A stretch of DNA of 64,000 nt. Origin: an uncultured Clostridia bacterium. GTDB taxonomy: Bacteria > Bacillota > Clostridia > UBA1381. This document shows positions 9,466 through 18,315 of the stretch, one piece after another; positions within the stretch are counted from its first letter, which is position 1; every line of letters begins with the position of its first letter. A program made the position numbers and the translations under genes. The stretch is taken from contig CAKSIJ010000016.1 of assembly GCA_934462715.1 (NCBI GenBank), positions 4,995 through 68,994 on the forward strand. The letters are read 5' to 3'. The notes beneath the pieces were generated by a model. That model had not been told where the DNA came from. It saw only the letters and a list, made by a program, of their open reading frames with translations, and made no database searches.

Positions 9466-11085
9466 TTATTTATTATAGTTTCTCTTAATCTTTTTGGTTG
9501 TGGTTTTTTCAAACTCTACAGCTCTGAATTTAACCTTTCTGATCTTCTTGTAATCGGCAAGCTTTTTGTTAAGCTCCTGAATATCCTTTTTAATCTGTTC
9601 TCTTACAGCTTCCTTGTTATCCTCGCTATCGGAATATATCTCGGCTGTAATCATCTCATCTTCCTCGTAAACCAGAACCTCTGTAACGTTATCAATATGA
9701 GAAATAAGGTATTCCAATTCTTCGGGATAAACGTTTTTGCCGTTGGCAAGAATTATCAGATTTTTCTCTCTGCCGGTAATTGCAAGATATTTTTCATCTA
9801 CTATTTTACCGATATCTCCGGTATTGAACCAACCGTCCTTTAATACCTCATCGGTAGCCTCCTGATTGTTGTAATATCCCATCATCACAATATCGCCTTT
9901 AACCCAGATCTGACCCTCGCCGTTTTCATTCGGGTTGTAAATTCTTATCTGAACCTCCGGTATAGCGTTTCCTACAGTTCCGTATTTAATATCGTCAACT
10001 CTGTTAAGAGCAACAATAGGCGAACATTCGGTTATTCCGAAGCCGTTGATAATCGTAATACCGAAATCGTCAAAGCCTTTCATATAAATATCGTCGATAG
10101 GCGCACCGCCCGAAATTATCATTTCCATATTTCCGCCCAGCTTATCAAGCACCGACTTAAAGAAGGTTCTTCTCATATCTATACCCACCTTGCGCAGTGC
10201 GTTACTCGTCTTTATCATGTTCCTCAAAAGCTTCGCCTTACCCTGCTTTTCGGCAGTTTTCCAGATGTTTTTATAAATATTTTCTATAAACAGCGGAACA
10301 ACCGACATATGCCCCGGCTTTGCCTCCTGCAAATCATGCATTACGGTTTTTAAGCTGCTTGTAATATATGTTGTGTATCCCATCCAGATCTGACACAAAA
10401 CGCAAGCCATGAATCCGAATGTGTGGTTAAGCGGCAGAATCGCCATACCGTTTCTCGGGATTTTCATACATGAAATGCTCAAAAATGCGTCCCTCGTCAA
10501 ATTCTTATGACTGAGCATAACCCCTTTCGGCGTTCCTGTCGTTCCCGAGGTGTATATAATTGCGCACATTTTTTCGGCGTCAATTTCACAGTCCTTGTAA
10601 TCTCTGCTTCCGCCCGAGATAAGCTCCTGACCAACTGCACAGCAATGCTCGATTTCATCGGTTGACAAAATCTCACAACTCAATCCGTTTTCCAGCATTT
10701 CATTCACAGCTTTTTTCTTCTGCTCCGAATATACAAGCAAATCGGTTTCGCTCGATTTTAAGAGCGCAAGTATTTCGTTCGGCTTAAGCTCCTTATCTAT
10801 CGGGATTATAACGTTTCCGCCGTTCACAACGGCAAAATAGGTAACAATCCATTCATAGCTGTTTTCGCCCAGAACCGCTATTTTTTTATCCTTATATCCC
10901 TTGCTGAAAAGATATTCTCCAAATGCGTCAATATCCTTTTTGAATCGGTTAAAGGTAATTTCCACCTTTCTTCCGTCCTTGTTGTACTTAAATACATTTT
11001 CATCTTTAAAATCCTTTGCCACACAGTTAATCATGTCCTTTAAATCCTTGTAGCAAACAGACGCCTTGTAAATACCTTTATTCAT
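9466..11085 (-). CDS. AMP-forming acyl-CoA ligase (long-chain fatty-acid type)
   Basis: 539 residues of the ANL adenylating superfamily. Visible motifs: the phosphate loop YTSGTTGTPKGV, the acceptor motif GFGITECSP, the core WFNTGDIG hinge region, and a C-terminal domain ending in KTTTKKIKRN whose Lys is the expected catalytic lysine. It should activate a carboxylic acid, probably a fatty acid, to acyl-AMP and then acyl-CoA in the cytoplasm. Start at 11085 chosen for GGAGG seven bases upstream; the ATG at 11124 adds a repeat-like leader. It lies downstream of dapL on the same strand, but 187 AT-rich bases separate them, so co-transcription is uncertain. Confidence 0.9.
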   Translation of the reverse strand: MNKGIYKASVCYKDLKDMINCVAKDFKDENVFKYNKDGRKVEITFNRFKKDIDAFGEYLFSKGYKDKKIAVLGENSYEWIVTYFAVVNGGNVIIPIDKELKPNEILALLKSSETDLLVYSEQKKKAVNEMLENGLSCEILSTDEIEHCCAVGQELISGGSRDYKDCEIDAEKMCAIIYTSGTTGTPKGVMLSHKNLTRDAFLSISCMKIPRNGMAILPLNHTFGFMACVLCQIWMGYTTYITSSLKTVMHDLQEAKPGHMSVVPLFIENIYKNIWKTAEKQGKAKLLRNMIKTSNALRKVGIDMRRTFFKSVLDKLGGNMEMIISGGAPIDDIYMKGFDDFGITIINGFGITECSPIVALNRVDDIKYGTVGNAIPEVQIRIYNPNENGEGQIWVKGDIVMMGYYNNQEATDEVLKDGWFNTGDIGKIVDEKYLAITGREKNLIILANGKNVYPEELEYLISHIDNVTEVLVYEEDEMITAEIYSDSEDNKEAVREQIKKDIQELNKKLADYKKIRKVKFRAVEFEKTTTKKIKRNYNK

Positions 11086-11272
11086 ATAATTTCCTCCATT
11101 CCGCTTTTTCTCATGAAAGCGCAAAATAATAAACCGTCAATGCCATCACACGGCAAATCAATCTCATATCCGGCATAAAACATTTAACATATCTACTATA
11201 TTATAACACACACTTTAAAATATTACAATATTTTATTGCAATTTTTTATAAAAATCGGTAATATAGCTGATT

Positions 11273-12463
11273 CTATCTGCTTTCGGTTATAAGCTTTTTC
11301 AAACGATTCATTGCTTCGGCTGTTTTTTCATGAGTTGAAAAGGCGGTAAGTCTGAAATAATCCTTGCCGTTTTCCCCAAATCCCGCACCCGGCGTTCCGA
11401 CTACATTGATTTTATTGAGCAATAGATCGAAAAATTCCCATGATTCCATACCGAATGGGCATTTGAGCCATATATACGGAGAATTTTTTCCGCCGAAATA
11501 CTTAATTCCACATTCGTCAAGTGCGTCTGTGATTATCTTTGCGTTTTCACGGTAATAGTTAATATTTTCCCGGATCTGTCCGAGTCCCTCCGCAGTGAAA
11601 ACAGCGGCAGCTCCGCACTGAACAATATATGATACTCCGTTGAACTTTGTGGTCTGACGTCTGAGCCACATTTTGTTAAGCTCATGCTCTCCGCATTTCA
11701 GCTCATTCGGCACGACGGTATAACCGCAGCGTGTTCCGGTGAAGCCTGCCGTTTTTGACAGCGAGCAAAATTCTATTGCACATTCTCTTGATCCGTCAAT
11801 TTCAAATATGCTCCTCGGCAGATTATCCTCCGAAACAAAGGCTTCGTATGCCGCATCAAATAAAATAACGGCATTATTCTTTTTCGCATAGCTTACCCAC
11901 TCCGAGAGCTGTTTATAATTATATGCCGCACCTGTCGGATTGTTCGGCGAACACAAATAGATAATATCCGCATGAACCGAATCGTCCGGCATCGGCAAAA
12001 ATCCGTTTTCCTCACAAGCCTTCATGTAAATTATATTTCTGTTATCCATTGTATTCGTGTCAACGTAAACAGGATATACCGGGTCGGGAATCAGCACGGC
12101 ATTATCCTCCGAAAAAATATCGAGAATATTTCCTATATCGCTTTTTGCTCCATCGGAAATAAATATTTCGTTATCCGACAAATTCACGCCGTGACTTTTG
12201 TAATAGCCCTGAACGGCGCTTCTCAAAAAGCCGTACCCCTGCTCATCGCCGTAGCCGTGAAAGGTTTCGCTCTTTCCCATTTCGTCAACCGCCTTGTTCA
12301 TCGCCTTTATAACTGCCGGGCATAAAGGACGTGTAACATCGCCGATTCCCATTCTGATAACGTCAGCCCCGTCATTTTCCTTTATGTATGCGTTTACTCT
12401 CCTTGCAATTTCGGAAAATAAATAATTTTGTTTAAGCTTAAAATAGTTTTCATTAAGTTTCAT
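11273..12463 (-). CDS. dapL: LL-diaminopimelate aminotransferase
   Basis: 396 residues, fold-type I PLP aminotransferase. It converts tetrahydrodipicolinate directly to LL-diaminopimelate with glutamate, bypassing the succinyl or acetyl steps. Motifs: SPNNPTGAAYN at 172-182, the PLP Asp in LFDAAYEAF near 203, and the Schiff-base lysine K237 in SLSKTAGFTGTRCGY. The length matches DapL. The neighbours are the rest of the lysine pathway, which supports DapL over a generic aminotransferase. The start at 12463 (MKLNENYF) has GGAG six bases upstream. A longer frame reaching 12637 translates an intergenic repeat and is not genuine. Confidence 0.95.
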   Translation of the reverse strand: MKLNENYFKLKQNYLFSEIARRVNAYIKENDGADVIRMGIGDVTRPLCPAVIKAMNKAVDEMGKSETFHGYGDEQGYGFLRSAVQGYYKSHGVNLSDNEIFISDGAKSDIGNILDIFSEDNAVLIPDPVYPVYVDTNTMDNRNIIYMKACEENGFLPMPDDSVHADIIYLCSPNNPTGAAYNYKQLSEWVSYAKKNNAVILFDAAYEAFVSEDNLPRSIFEIDGSRECAIEFCSLSKTAGFTGTRCGYTVVPNELKCGEHELNKMWLRRQTTKFNGVSYIVQCGAAAVFTAEGLGQIRENINYYRENAKIITDALDECGIKYFGGKNSPYIWLKCPFGMESWEFFDLLLNKINVVGTPGAGFGENGKDYFRLTAFSTHEKTAEAMNRLKKLITESR

Positions 12464-12503
12464 CTTAATCTCCATTCCGCCGCCGTACGGCGGCACAAAT
12501 CTA

Positions 12504-12607
12504 AACGGGAAAAAGATGCAAGCAGGTTGCCTTTTTGAGAGGTGACGGCGTATGTTTATACTCCTAACCTCGAAAAAGGGTAAGATGCGCAGCATATTTT
12601 TCACGTT
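12504..12607 (-). repeat. Intergenic repeat element, copy 1 (dapF-dapL)
   Basis: About 100 bases with pairing ends (12504-12514 with 12597-12607, ten of eleven positions). Inside, GCAAGCAGGTTGC, GAGGT...ACCTC and ATGCGCAGCAT can each form hairpins. It is nearly identical to copy 3 between lysA and dapF except at the ends. Palindromes GCCGCCGTACGGCGGC and its variant lie on either side (about 12479-12494 and 12617-12633), each followed in transcript sense by GGAATGGAGATTAA or GAATGGAGATTAA. Confidence 0.75.
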
Positions 12608-12646
12608 AATCTCCATTCTGCCGCCGTACGGCGACACACATATCTG

Positions 12647-13483
12647 CTAATCTATAATTTTGCCCTCAAATACAAACTCCGCTCCGCCCTGCATTATTAC
12701 GCTGTTATCGGAGCAGTACTTAATCTTCAGATCGCCGCCGAGCAAATGTACGGTAATGAACTCGTCAGCCTTGCAGATTCCGTTTCTGACAGCTGCCGCA
12801 GTAACTGCGCACGCACCCGTTCCGCAAGCCATTGTTTCGCCGCTTCCTCTTTCCCACACTCTCATAGCAAGCTCATGCTCATTGATTACCTCAACAAACT
12901 CCGTATTGATTCTGTCCGGGAACTTTTTGTCATTTTCGTATAAAGGACCTGTTTTTTCAAGGTCAAGTCCCGATATTTCATCGCAGAAAATCACGCAGTG
13001 GGGATTTCCCATTGAAACGCAGGTAATATTAATATCCTTGCCTGCAATGTGAACCCTTTTATTTATAACCTCGCTTGTATCCGCAAGCACGGGAATTTTT
13101 TTTGCCTCAAATTCCGCTTTTCCCATATCAACCGTTACCGACTCAACACTGCCGTCTTTAACCGTCAAATGCAGTTTTTTTATTCCGCTAAGTGTTTCAA
13201 GAGTTATATTGGTCTTGTCTGTCATGCCTTTATCGTACACATATTTCCCGATACATCTTGTCGCATTGCCGCACATTTTCCCCTCGCTTCCGTCAGCGTT
13301 GAACATTCTCATTTTAAAATCCGCCCTGTCGGACGGAAGAATAATAACGATTCCGTCACCGCCCACTCCCTTGTGTCTGTCCGAAAGCTTTACCGACAGC
13401 TCGCCGGGGTTTTCAATTTTTTCTTCAAAGCCGTTAAAATAAATGTAATCGTTTCCGATACCGTGCATTTTTGTAAAGTTCAT
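12647..13483 (-). CDS. dapF: Diaminopimelate epimerase
   Basis: 278 residues. It interconverts LL- and meso-diaminopimelate without cofactor, using two cysteines. Both are visible: Cys71 in MCGNATRC and Cys220 in TMACGTGAC, in the typical two-domain layout; the N-terminal motif MHGIGNDY is also typical. The start at 13483 (MNFTKMHG) has GGAG six bases upstream and matches the family start. The open frame up to 13699 runs through repeats 2 and 3 and is rejected. It lies between lysA and dapL in the lysine operon. Confidence 0.96.
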   Translation of the reverse strand: MNFTKMHGIGNDYIYFNGFEEKIENPGELSVKLSDRHKGVGGDGIVIILPSDRADFKMRMFNADGSEGKMCGNATRCIGKYVYDKGMTDKTNITLETLSGIKKLHLTVKDGSVESVTVDMGKAEFEAKKIPVLADTSEVINKRVHIAGKDINITCVSMGNPHCVIFCDEISGLDLEKTGPLYENDKKFPDRINTEFVEVINEHELAMRVWERGSGETMACGTGACAVTAAAVRNGICKADEFITVHLLGGDLKIKYCSDNSVIMQGGAEFVFEGKIID

Positions 13484-13524
13484 TTTAATCTCCGTTCTGT
13501 CGCTATGCAGCGGCATATATTTCT

Positions 13525-13601
13525 GTGTGAAGAGAGGTGACGGTGTATGTGTATACTCCGAACCTCGAAAAACGGTAAGATGCGCAGCATATTTTTCACA
13601 C
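13525..13601 (-). repeat. Intergenic repeat element, copy 2 (lysA-dapF)
   Basis: Ends GTGTGAA (13525-13531) and TTCACAC (13595-13601) pair perfectly, but their sequence differs from the ends of copies 1 and 3. The inner part from GAGAGGTGACGG to GATGCGCAGCAT is conserved. It lacks the first inner hairpin (GCAAGCAGGTTGC). Confidence 0.75.
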
Positions 13602-13608
13602 CAACCCA

Positions 13609-13710
13609 ACGCAAAAAAGATGCAAGCAGGTTGCCTTTTTGAGAGGTGACGGCGTATGCTTATACTCCTAACCTCGAAAAACGGTAAGATGCGCAGCATA
13701 TTTTTTGCGT
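13609..13710 (-). repeat. Intergenic repeat element, copy 3 (lysA-dapF)
   Basis: Ends ACGCAAAAAA (13609-13618) and TTTTTTGCGT (13701-13710) form a perfect 10-bp helix enclosing three short inner hairpins. It is tandem to copy 2 with seven bases between. The outer end touches the lysA stop codon (13715-13717). Confidence 0.78.
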
Positions 13711-13714
13711 CATT

Positions 13715-15022
13715 TTATATATCGTTTTTTGTCATATCCTCAAAGCTCTCTCTTCTAACCGCAATATAATCATCATCGCCGTTAACCATGATAACAGGGA
13801 GCTTTGGTATACGGTTATAATTTGAAGCCATTGAATAATTATATGCTCCGGTTGTCAGCACCGCAAGAATATCTCCTCTTTTTATGCTTGACGGCAAATG
13901 AACATTTTCCTGGATTATATCTCCGCTTTCACAGCAGCGTCCGACAACGGAGCATTTAAAATCACATTCCTCGTTTGCCTTGTTTGCGGCAATAACCGTA
14001 TATGCCGATTTATAGAGTGCATATCTGGGATTATCGGGCATACCGCCGTCAACCGAAACATAATTTTTATACTCCGGTATTATTTTTACAGAACCGACCG
14101 TATACAAGGTTATTCCTGCGTCCGCAACAATGCTTCTTCCGGGTTCCATTCTGATAAGCGGATAAGCGATTCCGAGCATTTGGGCTATTTTCTTTGTTTC
14201 ATCTGCAACAAGTCTGATATTTGCTTCTATATCTATAGTAGGATCGTCCTTTGTATACCTTACTCCGTATCCGCCGCCGAGATTCAGCTCCTTTGTTTCA
14301 AAAGCGTACTTTTCTTTCATTTCCGCCATAAATTTCATCATGATAAATGCCGCCGCAAGATATACGTCCGAGTCAAAAACCTGCGAGCCGACATGACAGT
14401 GAAAGCCGCAGAGCTCGATATTCTTTTTACAAAGCGCATACACCGTTATCTTTTCGGCAGCACCGGTGGCAATTGCGGAACCGAATTTTGAGTCAACCTT
14501 TCCTGTTGCGACTGCCTCATATGTATGAGGATCGATTCCCGGAGTCAGTCTTAGAAGTATCTTTTGTTTAATTCCCCTTTTTTCGGCTTCTTTGTCAATC
14601 GAATCAAGCTCCTCGATATTATCCGCAACAAAATATCCGACACTGTTATCCATTGCAAAGGAAATATCCTCATCGGTTTTGTTATTACCGTGAAAATATG
14701 CTTTTTCCATAGGAAATCCCGCAGTCCTTGCGGTGTATATTTCTCCCGATGATACAACGTCCGTTCCCATATTTTCGTCAGCCGCAATTCTGTAAATCTG
14801 CTTGAATGACGCAGCCTTGCTCGCAAGCAGCGGCATAGCGCCCTCACCGAAATACTTTCTCATGGCGCTAACATACAAGCGCATATTATATCTTATTCTT
14901 GCTTCGTCCATCACATACATCGGAGAAGCATATTTGTTTATCAGCTCCGCTGTGCTGTGACCTCCGAAAATCAGCGTTCCGTTTTCGTCAACAACCAGAT
15001 TATTGCAAATTAAATTGTCCAT
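13715..15022 (-). CDS. lysA: Diaminopimelate decarboxylase
   Basis: 435 residues, PLP enzyme of the alanine-racemase fold that decarboxylates meso-diaminopimelate to lysine, the last step of the pathway. Visible: PLP lysine K69 in LLASKAASF, GFHCHVGSQ (PLP/substrate region), the EPGRSIVADAG motif, and CESGDI with the catalytic Cys contributed across the dimer. The start ATG at 15022 follows AAAAGGAACAGG. It lies 29 bases after dapB and is co-transcribed with it. Confidence 0.96.
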   Translation of the reverse strand: MDNLICNNLVVDENGTLIFGGHSTAELINKYASPMYVMDEARIRYNMRLYVSAMRKYFGEGAMPLLASKAASFKQIYRIAADENMGTDVVSSGEIYTARTAGFPMEKAYFHGNNKTDEDISFAMDNSVGYFVADNIEELDSIDKEAEKRGIKQKILLRLTPGIDPHTYEAVATGKVDSKFGSAIATGAAEKITVYALCKKNIELCGFHCHVGSQVFDSDVYLAAAFIMMKFMAEMKEKYAFETKELNLGGGYGVRYTKDDPTIDIEANIRLVADETKKIAQMLGIAYPLIRMEPGRSIVADAGITLYTVGSVKIIPEYKNYVSVDGGMPDNPRYALYKSAYTVIAANKANEECDFKCSVVGRCCESGDIIQENVHLPSSIKRGDILAVLTTGAYNYSMASNYNRIPKLPVIMVNGDDDYIAVRRESFEDMTKNDI

Positions 15023-15051
15023 CGTTTTATACCTGTTCCTTTTAAATTATG

Positions 15052-15792
15052 TTATTCAATTATATTTTTCATTTCATACAAGCCCGGCTGTTTTCCGCAG
15101 ATAAATAAAGCAGCTTCGCAGGCTCCCTCGGCAAACAGCACTCTGTCATGCGCTTCATGTTTTAATGTTATTGTCTGTGTATCCGTGCCTATTACAACGC
15201 TGTGTTCCCCGACAATGTTACCCATTCTCAGGGAATGAATACCGATCTCGTTTTTTTCACGCTTTGCCTGACCGCTTCTTCCGAATACGCAGTGAAGTCC
15301 GTCCCTTACCGACTTTATTGCGTCCGCAAGCATTATAGCCGTTCCGCTCGGTGCGTCAAGCTTTCTGTTGTGATGTACCTCAACGATTTCAATATCCGCT
15401 TCCGCAAAGGTTTTTGCCGCAGTTTTTGCCAGCTCGCACAAAAGCGCTATGCCGACAGACATATTTCCTGAAAAGAACACCGGTATATATTTTGCGGCTT
15501 CTTTTATTATTGATATTTCCTCTGCAGTATGACCCGTTGTAGCTATAACAACCGGCTTTTTATACGATACGCAAAAATCAATAAGCTCGCGCGCCGCAGA
15601 ATGATGTGAAAAGTCAATCACGCAGTCAAAGCTTTCCAATACGTCCCCCAAGCGTTTGTAGCAGGAAACGGGGGCTTCCGCTCCGTTTTTATCCACTCCT
15701 GCCGCCAATGTAATGTTTTTATATCCTCTTGCAAGCAGTCTTGCGGTTTCCGAACCCATTCTGCCGCCTATACCGTTTATTACCACTCTCAT
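15052..15792 (-). CDS. dapB: 4-hydroxy-tetrahydrodipicolinate reductase
   Basis: 246 residues. It reduces the dapA product to tetrahydrodipicolinate with NAD(P)H. Nucleotide-binding motif GIGGRMG at 7-13 and the substrate signature EVHHNRKLDAPSGT at 138-151, with the catalytic His-His-x-x-Lys pattern. Slightly short of the usual 250-270 but complete. The gap from dapA is 34 bases and carries a short version of the GGAACGGAGA motif plus a small palindrome (GCCTGACGGC). Confidence 0.95.
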   Translation of the reverse strand: MRVVINGIGGRMGSETARLLARGYKNITLAAGVDKNGAEAPVSCYKRLGDVLESFDCVIDFSHHSAARELIDFCVSYKKPVVIATTGHTAEEISIIKEAAKYIPVFFSGNMSVGIALLCELAKTAAKTFAEADIEIVEVHHNRKLDAPSGTAIMLADAIKSVRDGLHCVFGRSGQAKREKNEIGIHSLRMGNIVGEHSVVIGTDTQTITLKHEAHDRVLFAEGACEAALFICGKQPGLYEMKNIIE

Positions 15793-15826
15793 AACAAATT
15801 CTCCGTTCCGCTGCCGTCAGGCAATA

Positions 15827-16714
15827 TTATAAAATTCCCGCTTCCTTCATCAAGCCGAAAAGCTTTTCCTCATGAGCCTTTTCTATCGGCGTAAGCGGAA
15901 GCCTTAACGCATTTTCACCGTAACCCATAGCCGCAAGCGCCGCCTTTACCGGTATCGGATTAACCTCGCAGAACAGCGCATTTGTCAGTTTCAGATATTC
16001 CAGCTGTAAATCAAGGCTTGTTTTAACATCTCCGTCCAAATACGAATGAACCATGCGTGAGGTTTCATACGGCAATATATTCGATAAAACTGAAATTACG
16101 CCCTTTCCTCCGAGGGACAAAACAGGCACTATCTGGTCGTCGTTTCCCGAATAGATGTCCAATTTTCCTCTTGTCAGCCCGGCAACCTCGGCAATCTGAG
16201 ATATATTTCCGCTTGCCTCCTTTATTGCGCATATGTTTTCATGCTCTGCCAAAACCGCACAGGTTTCCGGCAAAAGATTGCAGCCCGTTCTTGACGGTAC
16301 GTTATACAAAATCAGAGGCTTTGTGCTTGCGTCCGCAATTGCGGCAAAGGATTTTATAAGTCCTCCCTGCGTTGCCTTATTGTAGTACGGTGTTACAACA
16401 AGCATTGCGTCTGCACCGATGTCACAGCAGTATTTTGTAAGTTCAATTGCATATGCTATATCGTTTGATCCCGTACCGGCAATGACGGGTATTCTTTTGT
16501 TTACCTTATCAACTGCAAATTTCACAACCTCACGGTGTTCTTCGTCTGACAGGGTTGAACCCTCACCCGTTGTTCCGGCTACGACAATTGCGTCGATTTT
16601 CTTTTCAATCTGCCATTCGATAAGTCTTTCAAATGCTTCAAAATCAACGCTTCCGTCCGCTCTCATGGGAGTTACTATTGCGGTTGCAGCTCCCGTAAAT
16701 ACTGTTTTCTTCAT
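15827..16714 (-). CDS. dapA: 4-hydroxy-tetrahydrodipicolinate synthase
   Basis: 295 residues, class I TIM-barrel aldolase that condenses pyruvate with aspartate semialdehyde, the first committed step of lysine and diaminopimelate synthesis. Motifs: GTTGEGSTLSDEEH (48-60), YYNKATQ (110-116), LYNVPSRTG with the catalytic Tyr138 (137-144) and the Schiff-base Lys165 in AIKEASG. The start at 16714 has ATAGGAGG six bases upstream. First gene of the lysine operon, directly behind the lysine riboswitch, so expression should fall when lysine is plentiful. Confidence 0.96.
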   Translation of the reverse strand: MKKTVFTGAATAIVTPMRADGSVDFEAFERLIEWQIEKKIDAIVVAGTTGEGSTLSDEEHREVVKFAVDKVNKRIPVIAGTGSNDIAYAIELTKYCCDIGADAMLVVTPYYNKATQGGLIKSFAAIADASTKPLILYNVPSRTGCNLLPETCAVLAEHENICAIKEASGNISQIAEVAGLTRGKLDIYSGNDDQIVPVLSLGGKGVISVLSNILPYETSRMVHSYLDGDVKTSLDLQLEYLKLTNALFCEVNPIPVKAALAAMGYGENALRLPLTPIEKAHEEKLFGLMKEAGIL

Positions 16715-16745
16715 TGTAATCCTCCTATATTTGTTTTTTTGTAAC

Positions 16746-16773
16746 AAAAAAATGATAGCTTTCGGCTATCATT
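16746..16773 (-). terminator. Riboswitch-controlled terminator before dapA
   Basis: Minus-strand hairpin AATGATAGC / GCTATCATT (16773-16765 with 16759-16751) followed by seven T residues. Its first arm carries TGATAGC, which can instead pair with the AGCTATCA arm that closes the aptamer. That gives a clear switch between terminator and antiterminator. Confidence 0.88.
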
Positions 16774-16824
16774 CAAATCAAAGGTATAAAAATAAAAAGC
16801 ATTTATTCTTATATTTGGTTTTCA

Positions 16825-16985
16825 TGATAGCTCTCCGCATTTCTGCGACAACAGCTGAAATCTTATTTTACTCTGCCAGATCGGTATTTTGCCGTTTACC
16901 GTCTTCGGCACTTACCCCTTTCGCCCGATTCTGCTTTGGCAAGCATTATAAACCGAGTTACTATTGATACAGTGCTCCTCTATCA
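16825..16985 (-). promoter_or_regulatory. Lysine riboswitch (L-box) aptamer
   Basis: Read on the minus strand, P1 is formed by TGATAG (16985-16980) and CTATCA (16830-16825). Conserved L-box pieces follow in order: GATAGAGGAGC at the 5' side, GAAAGGGGTAAG, GCCGAAG, the CTGGCAG segment, and GGAGAGCTATC at the 3' side. The order and wording agree with the known lysC leader of Bacillus. With the terminator at 16746-16773 it should stop transcription when lysine binds. Confidence 0.92.
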
Positions 16986-16993
16986 TTGTCACC

Positions 16994-17022
16994 ATTATAA
17001 TATACAACCTTTTCTTTGTCAA
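16994..17022 (-). promoter_or_regulatory. Sigma-A promoter of the lysine operon
   Basis: On the minus strand TTGACA (17022-17017) and TATAAT (16999-16994) with 17 bases between. The predicted start is near 16987, so the riboswitch begins almost at +1. The remaining 17023-17160 is AT-rich with nothing else recognised. Confidence 0.9.
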
Positions 17023-17160
17023 TATTTTATTTCAAAAAAAACATACAACGTATCCCTAAATAGGAAAACACACCAAAAAGCAGACGGATAAATTATTCAT
17101 TTTTATGCAAATATTACTTTTGTATTCACTAAATATTCATTTAAATGTATAATTATACAT

Positions 17161-17874
17161 TTATCCCTCCATAAATTCTTTCAGCTTTTTCAGTGCGCTC
17201 TTTTCTATTCTTGACACCTGCACCTGAGAAACACCTATAATTTCAGAAATGTTACTCTGAGTTTTTCCCAAAAAATACCTGAAAACGATTACCTCCCTTT
17301 CCTTTTGTTTAAGAATCCCCATCGATTCTTTGATGCTTACGCGGTTTATTATTCCGCTTTCCTCCTCAACTGCGCCGAATTTTTCCAGAAGCTCTCTGTC
17401 ATCATCATCGGATACCGGGCTTCTGTTAATTGATTCAACCGGAGCGGTTGCCTCCATTGCCTCGGTCAGCTCCTCCCCGGATATTCCGCACTCCTCCGAA
17501 ATTTCCTGTATTGTCGGTGATCTGTTAAGCTGCTGCGACAGCTTTTCCTGTGCGTAACGTGCTTTCATTGCATTTGTTTTATGCGTTCGGCTCACCTTTA
17601 TTATGCCGTCATCCCTTATAAATCGCTTGATTTCACCTATTATCATTGGGACTGCATAGGTCGAGAACTGAACGTTGAAGCTTGTATCGAATTTCCGAAC
17701 CGCCTTTAAAAGTCCCACGCTGCCAACCTGCATTATTTCTTCGGAATCATATCCCCGGTTAAAATAGCGTTTTGCAATTCCTGCCACAAGTCCCATATTG
17801 TTTTGTATTATTTCATTCTCTGCTTCACGGTTTCCGTTATGTATTTCTTCGAGCAAAATTAAATTATCTGTCAT
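17161..17874 (-). CDS. sigF: Sporulation sigma factor F
   Basis: 237 residues, sigma-70 family, third gene of the spoIIA operon. Region 2 (SEEIMQVGSVGLLKAVRKFD), region 3 (PTIQEISEECGISGEEL) and region 4 (KTQSNISEIIGVSQVQVSRI) are all present; the N-terminal region 1.1 of vegetative sigma factors is absent, as expected. SigF directs the first forespore-specific transcription. Its start overlaps the spoIIAB stop by four bases (17871-17874), so translation is coupled. Held inactive by SpoIIAB until SpoIIAA is dephosphorylated (family knowledge). Confidence 0.96.
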   Translation of the reverse strand: MTDNLILLEEIHNGNREAENEIIQNNMGLVAGIAKRYFNRGYDSEEIMQVGSVGLLKAVRKFDTSFNVQFSTYAVPMIIGEIKRFIRDDGIIKVSRTHKTNAMKARYAQEKLSQQLNRSPTIQEISEECGISGEELTEAMEATAPVESINRSPVSDDDDRELLEKFGAVEEESGIINRVSIKESMGILKQKEREVIVFRYFLGKTQSNISEIIGVSQVQVSRIEKSALKKLKEFMEG

Positions 17875-18290
17875 TTTTTTATTACCTTTTGCATTTTAAC
17901 CGTTGTTCCGACTCCCACCGTACTTTTTACTTCTATTTTATCCATGAAGCTTTCCATAATAGTAAAACCGAGCCCCGAGCGTTCAAGCTCCGGCTTTCCG
18001 GTATATAAAGGCTCCATTGCCTTTGCAACGTCCCCGATTCCGCAGCCTTTGTCGCTTATTGTAAATTCGACTACGTTGCCTATAATTCTTCCGTCCATTC
18101 TTACCATTCCCAGACTGTTCTCATATCCGTGAATGATAGCGTTCGTAACAGCCTCCGATACCGCAGTTTTGATTTCCGATAATTCCTCGCAGGTAGGATC
18201 AAGCGGTGTGACAAATGCCGCCGCAGTTATTCTTGCAAGATTTTCGTTGCTTGATTTATTCGCAAATTCAAGTTTTATCATATTTTCCAT
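17871..18290 (-). CDS. spoIIAB: Anti-sigma F factor and serine kinase
   Basis: 139 residues, GHKL ATPase fold: N box in EAVTNAIIHGYEN, G1 box DKGCGIGD, G2 region GLGFTIMESFMD. It binds and inhibits SigF and phosphorylates SpoIIAA. The start at 18290 (MENMIKLEF) has GGAGG about eleven bases upstream. The ATG at 18311 precedes the ribosome binding site itself and is rejected. The spacer to spoIIAA is 25 bases. Confidence 0.95.
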   Translation of the reverse strand: MENMIKLEFANKSSNENLARITAAAFVTPLDPTCEELSEIKTAVSEAVTNAIIHGYENSLGMVRMDGRIIGNVVEFTISDKGCGIGDVAKAMEPLYTGKPELERSGLGFTIMESFMDKIEVKSTVGVGTTVKMQKVIKK

Positions 18291-18315
18291 AATTCTTCTA
18301 TCCTCCAACATTTGA

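Noticed and set aside
12464..12637. Apparent 58-residue N-terminal extension of DapL
   Set aside because: It translates intergenic repeat copy 1; a good ribosome binding site sits directly before MKLNENYF and the family starts there.
13484..13699. Apparent 72-residue N-terminal extension of DapF
   Set aside because: It runs through repeat copies 2 and 3 and resembles the false DapL extension only because the repeats are alike; the genuine start MNFTKMHG has its own ribosome binding site.
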